Shown in pieces: positions 19,870 through 25,135 of a stretch of DNA of 25,135 bases. The stretch is taken from the IMG/VR virus record IMGVR_UViG_3300030060_004861, positions 1 through 25,135 of that record. The stretch is one strand, 5' to 3'. The stretch comes from a virus. How positions within the stretch are numbered: position 1 is the stretch's first letter; every line of letters begins with the position of its first letter. Both the position numbers and the translations under genes were made by a program. Below the pieces are notes generated by a model, which saw nothing but the letters and a program-made list of their open reading frames with translations, did no database searches and was not told the origin of the DNA.

Positions 19870-20343
19870 TCAGCCTTTACGCCAACCACCACCTAATTCC
19901 TTATACTTTTTAGCTGCCCATGCATTAGCATATGCAGATGGATATACATCAAACTTCTTACGTGCTTGTGATAAAGCATACGCCCATTTATCTGGCTTAG
20001 TAGGCTTATTCTTTTCAACTAACCTACTTATTTCTTTCAATTGTTCAGTAGATACCATTTTAGGTTTCTTACTAGGTTTACCTTTACCTTTATATGCAGC
20101 TCTCTTTCTTCTAGTAGCTGACTCTTTATCTTTTTTACTCATACTTGCTGCTTTACCTGCAGGGACACATTTAGGATAAGCTCTTTTACCACCAGCTCGT
20201 GATTTACTATCAGCGGAAGCACCACATTTAGGATGCTTACCGCTTTTAGTTTTACGAGATACATCAACCCATTTTTGACGGAACCATTTTCCTAGTCCGC
20301 CTCTTACTGGATCTTCTGATAATATGTCTTTGAATTTAATCAT
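19870..20343 (-). CDS. Basic protein with capsid-targeting-like N-terminus, 157 aa
   Basis: I choose ATG 20343 (MIKFKDILSEDPVRGGLGKW), where the start overlaps the upstream stop as ATGATTAA, over ATG 20379. The leader K-F-K-D-I-L-S-E matches its neighbours. The body is rich in Lys, Arg, Gly and Ser with conserved-looking GLGKWFRQKWVDV and KRAYPKCVPAGKAASM, and the C-terminus ARKKFDVYPSAYANAWAAKK...GGGW resembles a small domain recurring in T4-like marine phages. Predicted as a DNA-associated internal head protein; the role is inference. Confidence 0.7.
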   Translation of the reverse strand: MIKFKDILSEDPVRGGLGKWFRQKWVDVSRKTKSGKHPKCGASADSKSRAGGKRAYPKCVPAGKAASMSKKDKESATRRKRAAYKGKGKPSKKPKMVSTEQLKEISRLVEKNKPTKPDKWAYALSQARKKFDVYPSAYANAWAAKKYKELGGGWRKG

Positions 20344-20542
20344 GTTTACAGTGTTCACATTCACATGACATATGATCATGTGTTTTTCTAGTTACTTCTT
20401 CACCTTTAGAGTTTTTTATAATCATATCAGTATTACCTTTTACCATTATATCTTCTACTGTTAGATCTTTAACATGGCAGTTACATTTATCACAAATTTC
20501 TGTAATTTTTTGCACTCCATTTTTAATCTCTAATCGTATCAT
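20336..20542 (-). CDS. Small cysteine-rich zinc-finger protein, 68 aa
   Basis: Two cysteine pairs frame the protein: CDKCNCHV (about residues 17-24) and CECEHCKHD (about 60-68), with several histidines (HDHMSCECEHCKH), a likely zinc site. Between lies a short beta domain (DIMVKGNTDMIIKNSKGEEV). ATG 20542 overlaps the stop of the 16-residue frame as ATGA. Probably a small structural or binding protein; family unknown. Confidence 0.65.
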   Translation of the reverse strand: MIRLEIKNGVQKITEICDKCNCHVKDLTVEDIMVKGNTDMIIKNSKGEEVTRKTHDHMSCECEHCKHD

Positions 20543-20589
20543 AGTTGTGTATCAGGATGCCATCCATCCCACTCATCAGGCTCTTTCAT
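20539..20589 (-). CDS. Possible coupled micro-ORF, 16 aa
   Basis: ATG 20589 overlaps the YkuD-like stop as TAATG, and its TGA (20541-20539) overlaps the next ATG as ATGA, so the frame MKEPDEWDGWHPDTQL exactly bridges two genes. The perfect junctions at both ends support translation, though it is very short. Confidence 0.42.
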   Translation of the reverse strand: MKEPDEWDGWHPDTQL

Positions 20590-21191
20590 TACGCTATATC
20601 ATCACTCGTTAATAAAGTATAAGTAAAATTGTTACTCCACTTATCTCTAGCTGTTTGACAAATATCTAAAAACGCATGCCAATTATCATTAGATGCGATT
20701 ACTTGACATCCTGCTGACCATTTATCTACATAAGTAGATGTTTTACCAGCATGTTTAGTAGCTCTATGAATATTAATACCAAATAGACCTTCATCTATAG
20801 TAGTATCATCAAAATCGTAGTGCCCATCTTTATCTCTGTCTCTGTATACTTTAACAGATCTTTGTTGTCCTAAAGCAAGATATCTTCCTTGATGTAATCT
20901 TAATTTATGAGATCCTCTATATTGACCTGGAACTAAAATAGCACATCCTTTAGAGTTCATCGGATTATCCATCCAATCATCTCCTGGGTCTGTAGTACAT
21001 TCAAAGCAGTGAAATTTCCATTCACCTTCATCTTTGTATGATACTGTAATATGATCATCGAACTTGTTTGTTACTCTAGTTCCTGTCGCCATATTTCTTA
21101 TTCCAACGATGTTTACATTGTAATCACCATCTTCAAACCATTTATAATCTTTAGCTTTTACGGCAGCCTCTACCTGTTCTCTTGTATACAT
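20589..21191 (-). CDS. YkuD-like (L,D-transpeptidase-type) enzyme, candidate endolysin
   Basis: Residues about 138-165 read GINIHRATKH...DKWSAGCQVI: a histidine (H142), then S159-x-G-C162, the H...S-x-G-C arrangement of YkuD-type L,D-transpeptidases and -carboxypeptidases, which act on peptidoglycan peptides. A DxDxDG-like DRDKDGHYDFDD (about 118-129) could bind calcium. There is no signal peptide, so a cytoplasmic enzyme released by a holin is plausible. The next genes downstream in transcription are different, but those upstream (21203-22410) include small two-helix membrane proteins, which supports a lysis cassette. ATG 21191 has AAGGA upstream. Function inferred from motif and context. 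Confidence 0.6.
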   Translation of the reverse strand: MYTREQVEAAVKAKDYKWFEDGDYNVNIVGIRNMATGTRVTNKFDDHITVSYKDEGEWKFHCFECTTDPGDDWMDNPMNSKGCAILVPGQYRGSHKLRLHQGRYLALGQQRSVKVYRDRDKDGHYDFDDTTIDEGLFGINIHRATKHAGKTSTYVDKWSAGCQVIASNDNWHAFLDICQTARDKWSNNFTYTLLTSDDIA

Positions 21192-21202
21192 TTTATTCTT
21201 CC

Positions 21203-21427
21203 TTACTTACGGTTTGCAAATTTTTCCAAACCAGCTATACCGAAGCATCCTAATACAACCATAACAAATGAGTTGTATATTGCTTCATTTATTACTAAAT
21301 CGCTACCAGCCCATCCCGTTATAACGTCTGCTAGCATTACAATTACCATTACAACAAAAGCACAAAAACCTATTATAGACTTTTCGTTATAATCGTTATT
21401 ATCTTTGAATATTTCTTTCCAGCTCAT
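21203..21427 (-). CDS. Two-helix holin-like membrane protein
   Basis: A 74-residue protein: charged N-terminus (MSWKEIFKDNNDYNEKS), helix 1 IIGFCAFVVMVIVMLADVITGW (about 18-39), a short loop with GSDLVIN, helix 2 YNSFVMVVLGCFGIAGLEKF (about 51-70) and a basic tail. Size, helix number and tail fit class II phage holins, which make pores in the inner membrane at lysis. It is directly upstream of the YkuD-like gene (11-base gap). GAGG precedes ATG 21427. Called holin on topology and position only. Confidence 0.6.
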   Translation of the reverse strand: MSWKEIFKDNNDYNEKSIIGFCAFVVMVIVMLADVITGWAGSDLVINEAIYNSFVMVVLGCFGIAGLEKFANRK

Positions 21428-21438
21428 TTTAGCCTCAC

Positions 21439-21759
21439 TTAAATTTTACAAGTTGCTTTTCTTGTCATATAAGCCCATATACCAGCAGCAATTAGAAAAC
21501 CTAACCCCCACCAAAAACTTACACCAAACAAGCACCCAGCACCTACTGCTAATGCGTATCCACCGTAGCATTTAACATAGCACTTAATTTTATCTATTAG
21601 TCCTGATTCAACTGCATCTTTATACTCCTGTACAATCTTATCATCGATTTCAGTTTTATCTAAAATCTCATGCAATTTATCCATAACTTTTTCATCTATT
21701 GTAGTTTTCTCTAATAACTTATCTACAACTCGACTTAATTTACTTAATCTTTTACTCAT
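21439..21759 (-). CDS. Small membrane protein with helical domain
   Basis: The first 65 residues are charged helices (DKLLEKTTIDEKVMDKLHEILDK), then come two hydrophobic helices (about 66-80 and 82-97) with GGYALAVGAGCLFGVSFWWG, and a short basic end. A strong TTTAGGAG precedes ATG 21759. The pattern could be an antiholin, a holin partner or a virion membrane protein. No family recognised. Confidence 0.65.
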   Translation of the reverse strand: MSKRLSKLSRVVDKLLEKTTIDEKVMDKLHEILDKTEIDDKIVQEYKDAVESGLIDKIKCYVKCYGGYALAVGAGCLFGVSFWWGLGFLIAAGIWAYMTRKATCKI

Positions 21760-21769
21760 TATTTATCTC

Positions 21770-22117
21770 CTAAAACGAATCCATTAATATTTCGTCAATT
21801 TTTTCTTGTACTTCTTCTTTAGTTGCTTTCATAGCAAATGATATATCAGCCTGAAAACGTTTAATCTCTTCTCCTTCATGAAATACAATAATTGTTGGTA
21901 CAACTACTATCTCATATTTGTTCTGAGCTTTTGTATCAGTAGCTATATCACATTGTTTGATCTTACAGTCGGATAAATCATTTACCCACGTCACATCTGC
22001 AGCTGAATTCCAACCTGCATTAAAATGAACTACTGTAATCTCACTACCTACTTTTAATGTCTGTGTCAACCCAATCATTGGGAGCATTAAAAATAGTATT
22101 AGTTTAATAAATTTCAT
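21770..22117 (-). CDS. Secreted thioredoxin-like protein lacking CxxC
   Basis: A signal peptide (MKFIKLILFLMLPMIGLTQ) is followed by a thioredoxin fold outline: strand EITVVHFNAGWNSAADVTWV, a middle CDIATDTKAQNKYEI, and VVVPTIIVFHEGEEIKRFQ with the conserved cis-proline (V-P-T). At the place of the W-C-G-P-C active site it reads G-W-N-S-A-A, so both catalytic cysteines are missing and it cannot do normal disulphide exchange. Two other cysteines (DCKIKQC, about residues 50 and 55) remain. It would be periplasmic, perhaps a chaperone or inhibitor. TAGGAG precedes ATG 22117. Confidence 0.75.
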   Translation of the reverse strand: MKFIKLILFLMLPMIGLTQTLKVGSEITVVHFNAGWNSAADVTWVNDLSDCKIKQCDIATDTKAQNKYEIVVVPTIIVFHEGEEIKRFQADISFAMKATKEEVQEKIDEILMDSF

Positions 22118-22119
22118 AA

Positions 22120-22410
22120 CTATCTCCTATTTAATTCGTCAATTTTTTCTTCTATTCTATCAAGATCCTCTTTTATCTCTTCAACGTCTTCTTGAGTATT
22201 CTCAATTGTTAATCGTATGTTTTTATCTTTCATATCAAATTCCATACGTGTTACGTCTGGTGGAGGGGGTACAGGCAATTCTTTAGCTTCTTCTATGTCA
22301 GCTTGAAGAGCAAACCACATACCAATAATTGTAGCCATAGCAAATCCAATTGCTATCAATGTTTTTATACTAACCTTAAAACCTGAGTCTTCATTTAATT
22401 CTTTTGCCAT
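22120..22410 (-). CDS. Membrane-anchored coiled-coil protein (spanin-like topology)
   Basis: A 96-residue protein with one N-terminal helix (about residues 14-36, VSIKTLIAIGFAMATIIGMWF), a proline-rich linker (LPVPPPPDV) and a long acidic coiled coil (about 63-96, ENTQEDVEEIKEDLDRIEEK). This is the shape of an inner-membrane spanin (Rz), which links the inner to the outer membrane at lysis, but an Rz1-like lipoprotein partner is not obvious. AAGGGG precedes ATG 22410. Other membrane tether roles are possible. Confidence 0.6.
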   Translation of the reverse strand: MAKELNEDSGFKVSIKTLIAIGFAMATIIGMWFALQADIEEAKELPVPPPPDVTRMEFDMKDKNIRLTIENTQEDVEEIKEDLDRIEEKIDELNRR

Positions 22411-22421
22411 TGTTTAACCCC

Positions 22422-23579
22422 TTAAAAAATTACGTAGTTAACTCCTACGCTGAAATCATGCCAGTTACGATTCCAATATTTGTTATACTTTCCTTCTAGA
22501 AATATTCCTAAACTTTTATTAAACTTATAACCAAATATTAATCCACCTGAATAATCAAGCCACTGTCCATTATTATATGCATGATAAGAAAACTCATCAC
22601 CATCATCATAATGATATGGCATTAAATTACCCCATGAGTGTACCCAAAAATCTTTTGTATAATGATAGAAATCAAACCCAATAACTAACGAGTATTCGAG
22701 TGTCTGATCTAATTCACTTCTCTTTTTCTCTGTATAATTAGATAATGCTTCAGGTATAACTACACCTTCCCATATCTGAGTATTTTCAGCAACTAAATTA
22801 CCAGAAGGATCATAATAAGTAACGCCTCCTTCACCATCAAATTGAACTGAATATCCTTCTTGAATAGCTAGTTCTGTATAATGTAAATTACCATTAGATA
22901 ATAACCACTCCTCTAGAGGATCATAACCATAAGGTTCAGATAATCTTTGTACAGTACCAATATTTAATGATAATTTATTACCTAACTTTTGTCTATATCT
23001 CTGTGAAAATTCAAAGAACTGAATATCAGCAAACCCATCTTGCATGTATTCTACTTTAGCTATCCATCTATTACCAACATATCTTAAAAAGTGATGTTGA
23101 TTCAAAAAGTTAGTACCTTGTTGTCTAGTATAATCACCTTCAAATAAAAATTCAAACCCTTTTATTTTACCGATAGTAGCAGCATCAGAAAATGATTTTT
23201 CAGTACCATCATAAAATACATTAGCTCTATTTTCATATCCTAATCTAGCGATTTTTCTTACTCCGAAAGTAATAGAATAGTCAAAAGGAGTTTTTACTGT
23301 ATTAGTTTCTAATCCATTTGTAACTGAATAAATATCAACATCAGATATCGAGTTACCTCCATTTACCGCTCCATAAAACGTAGCAAATTTTAATAGATCT
23401 TTTTTTATAAAATCCTTAACTTTGTTTTGTTTTTTACTAGGTGCTGGTCCAAATTTAGGTTGTTGTGCATGAGCACAGCTAGAAATTAACATAAAGAAAG
23501 TTAATATTACTAACCCTAAGAAAGCAGCTACTTTTCTTCGACAGCTTTCTTTATATTGTTTTGGTGTTCTCTCTGTCAT
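22422..23579 (-). CDS. Outer-membrane beta-barrel protein
   Basis: A 385-residue protein with an N-terminal signal (LVILTFFMLISSCAHAQQ; either cleavage after AHA or a lipobox at ISSC), an acidic/basic linker, then many alternating aromatic strands (YSITFGVRKIARLGYENRANVFY, FEFLFEGDYTRQ, IAKVEYMQDGF, SGGLIFGYKFNKSLGIFLEGKYNKYW) ending GVNYVIF. The C-terminal phenylalanine is the usual barrel-assembly signal. Phage-encoded barrels can alter host receptor access or block superinfection; no specific function is visible. Its ATG overlaps the stop of the T9SS cargo gene as ATGA, so the two are co-translated. Confidence 0.75.
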   Translation of the reverse strand: MTERTPKQYKESCRRKVAAFLGLVILTFFMLISSCAHAQQPKFGPAPSKKQNKVKDFIKKDLLKFATFYGAVNGGNSISDVDIYSVTNGLETNTVKTPFDYSITFGVRKIARLGYENRANVFYDGTEKSFSDAATIGKIKGFEFLFEGDYTRQQGTNFLNQHHFLRYVGNRWIAKVEYMQDGFADIQFFEFSQRYRQKLGNKLSLNIGTVQRLSEPYGYDPLEEWLLSNGNLHYTELAIQEGYSVQFDGEGGVTYYDPSGNLVAENTQIWEGVVIPEALSNYTEKKRSELDQTLEYSLVIGFDFYHYTKDFWVHSWGNLMPYHYDDGDEFSYHAYNNGQWLDYSGGLIFGYKFNKSLGIFLEGKYNKYWNRNWHDFSVGVNYVIF

Positions 23580-25135
23580 TGCTTAATTACCCTCTTATTA
23601 AATCTTATATTATCATATATAATTATCAAGTTATACACTCCAGAATCGAATCCTGAAAGGTTAATTCTATTATCTTGTGTCTCGATTATCTTTCTTCCTG
23701 CCATATCCCATACTTCAACAGTTACATCTAAATTAGTAACAATATTTAATATATCTGGAGTAGGATTAGGATAAACCATAATAGCTCTTCCATCAATTTC
23801 ATCTATTGAAACAGGCCATCCATTTTGACAGTAATCATACATTGTTTGACATGAAGCATCCCAATCATCTGTACAGCAATAAGAATCTACATCAATTACC
23901 CATGCATAACATCCATCATTCAACCAATATGGAACACCTGGCCCGCCATAACAACCTGCATCATATAAACATGCATCAGGATCACTTACATTTGCAGTTG
24001 GATCATAATTATAAGCTGCTACATCTGTACATCCTGTCACAATAGTTATACAAGAGCCATCATCAAAACATGCATCTGGATCATAATTAAGAGCATCTTC
24101 ATCCATACATCCACTTACATAACAACAAGTATTATCATTTGTATTAGCTAAAGGATCATATGTTATTGAGTTTGGATCTGTACAACCATATATAAATGGA
24201 ACACATGAACCATTATCAGTATTAGCAGTTGGGTCATAATTAAATGATAAAGAATCAGTACAACCGTAAATATATGGTATACATGAGCCGTTATCTGTAT
24301 TAGCATTTGCATCATAATTAAACATCGTTGGATCTGTACATCCGTAGATTGGTAATATACAACTTCCATCATCCTCTGTAGCAATAGGATCAAAATTAAG
24401 TGCTGTATTATCAGTACATCCTAGAACTTCTAATTCATCACAAACTCCATCTCCATCTGTATCTGTTATACATACCCCATAACAATCATAATAAGTAATA
24501 GGATATTGACAGCCATTAGATATTGTTGCAGTTGAATCATAATTACAAGCTGTAATATCCATACATCCAATATAATAACATGAACCGTCATCTACATTAG
24601 CATTTGAATTATAATTATCTGCAGTAGGATCTGTACACCCATTTACTATTGCAACACAAGTTCCATCATCTACATTTGCTAGTGAATCATAATTAAGAGC
24701 GAATTCATTAGTACAACCATAAATAAAAGGAATACAAGTTCCATCATCTACATTTGCATTTGGATTATAATTAAATGAATTTGTATCCATACAACCTAAC
24801 ACTGTTGGAATACAAGTTGTACCACAAAAAGGTATATCAGTATATTTTGTCCAGAATGGAGATTCAAATGATTGTAGAGCTCCTTGACCATTATTTGCAA
24901 AAGGATTAACACCTTCATGCATTAATACAACACCATTTGCATTTGTTAACTTAAATGAATTATGCCATGTTTGGAATTGTACTTCTTGTGGTGGTTGTTG
25001 TGGTCCACCAACTTCAAAATATCTAATCTCAACTGGCACGCCTGGATCTAATATAATATTCCATGAATTACCATAATTACCAGGTCCCATTGTATATGTT
25101 CCAAGATCAATACCATTTTGATATACACCAATAAA
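23576..25135 (-). CDS. Repeat-rich T9SS cargo protein (5' end beyond window)
   Basis: The frame is open through the right edge (15 codons without stop before ATG 25090), so the N-terminus, including any signal peptide, is outside. The visible 519 residues hold about ten copies of a repeat of the form G-C-T/M-D-x-x-A-x-N-Y-D-P-x-A-N-x-D-D-G-S-C, one DTDGDGVCDE calcium-type motif, a cysteine-rich segment (YCCTDDWDASC), and a C-terminal domain VYPNPTPDILNI...VWDMAGRKI...LSGFDSGVYNLII...RFNKRVIKQ. The last is a type A sorting domain of the Bacteroidota type IX secretion system, which exports and anchors proteins on the cell surface. The product would be displayed or secreted by the host machinery. 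Alternatively, the repeats may form a virion fibre. Confidence 0.85.
   Translation of the reverse strand, partial: FIGVYQNGIDLGTYTMGPGNYGNSWNIILDPGVPVEIRYFEVGGPQQPPQEVQFQTWHNSFKLTNANGVVLMHEGVNPFANNGQGALQSFESPFWTKYTDIPFCGTTCIPTVLGCMDTNSFNYNPNANVDDGTCIPFIYGCTNEFALNYDSLANVDDGTCVAIVNGCTDPTADNYNSNANVDDGSCYYIGCMDITACNYDSTATISNGCQYPITYYDCYGVCITDTDGDGVCDELEVLGCTDNTALNFDPIATEDDGSCILPIYGCTDPTMFNYDANANTDNGSCIPYIYGCTDSLSFNYDPTANTDNGSCVPFIYGCTDPNSITYDPLANTNDNTCCYVSGCMDEDALNYDPDACFDDGSCITIVTGCTDVAAYNYDPTANVSDPDACLYDAGCYGGPGVPYWLNDGCYAWVIDVDSYCCTDDWDASCQTMYDYCQNGWPVSIDEIDGRAIMVYPNPTPDILNIVTNLDVTVEVWDMAGRKIIETQDNRINLSGFDSGVYNLIIIYDNIRFNKRVIKQ
24000..24800 (-). repeat. Internal coding repeats of the T9SS cargo
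   Basis: About ten imperfect units of 72-80 bases, each encoding GCTD...NYD...AN.DDGSC. They differ at the DNA level by many substitutions, so they are old. Approximate extent; units begin near 24820 and end near 23960. Confidence 0.7.

Noticed and set aside
23806-24045. Plus-strand open frame rich in His, Asn and Met
   Set aside because: It is the antisense shadow of the repeat region of the T9SS cargo gene; composition mirrors the repeats and there is no start context.
24000-24820. Regularly spaced repeats that could suggest a CRISPR array
   Set aside because: The repeats are in frame, encode the conserved GCTD/NYD/DDGSC pattern and have no unique spacers.

Overview
The window looks like part of a large AT-rich tailed-phage genome that infects a member of the Bacteroidota, probably a marine flavobacterium. 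Phage character comes from dense, almost entirely minus-strand genes with ATGA/TAATG overlaps, a T4 gp55-like late sigma factor, a virion protein, an HD hydrolase, lysis-type genes, tRNAs and many small unknown genes. Bacteroidota character comes from a type IX secretion C-terminal sorting domain, host-type promoters (TTG, 20 nt, TATATTTA, close to the Bacteroidota -33/-7 consensus) and a tmRNA tag of the form G-E-...-A-M-A-A. No plus-strand gene is supported.

Layout in coordinate order; transcription runs right to left. 1-5855: truncated virion protein, small membrane protein with a clear terminator, gp55-like sigma factor with an AT-hook, HD hydrolase, SLT-like lytic protein, zinc-ribbon protein, Hsp20 flanked by inverted repeats. 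5880-6105: a tmRNA gene whose 3' acceptor half precedes its 5' half, i.e. circularly permuted. 6123-9412: small regulatory-looking genes (DksA-type and SWIM zinc fingers, UVR-like motif), several with their own promoter. 9504-9672: tRNA-Leu(UAA) and a second irregular tRNA-like gene. 9763-14357: accessory genes including a GNAT acetyltransferase, a MoxR AAA+ ATPase and a string of micro-ORFs. 14361-16337: VWA protein with an HExxH motif, the expected partner of the MoxR ATPase. 16512-18676: HNH-like protein, small ORFs and a coiled-coil membrane protein. 18680-20542: lysine-rich basic proteins, three of which share an N-terminus that resembles the T4 capsid-targeting peptide. 20589-22410: YkuD-like enzyme, small membrane proteins, thioredoxin-like secreted protein and coiled-coil membrane protein, probably lysis or envelope functions. 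22422-25135: an outer-membrane beta-barrel and a repeat-rich T9SS cargo protein, open at the window edge.

Two expression classes are visible. Twelve host-type promoters with identical spacing drive the accessory genes between about 4.2 and 17.7 kb, mostly with short leaders lacking a Shine-Dalgarno sequence. The virion, sigma, lysis and surface genes lack these promoters, and many have a clear AGGAG-type Shine-Dalgarno; they are presumably late genes read with the gp55-like factor. The most unusual items are the permuted tmRNA, the shared capsid-targeting-like N-termini, the phage-borne T9SS cargo coupled to a beta-barrel, the MoxR/VWA/HExxH pair and the fixed-geometry promoter family.
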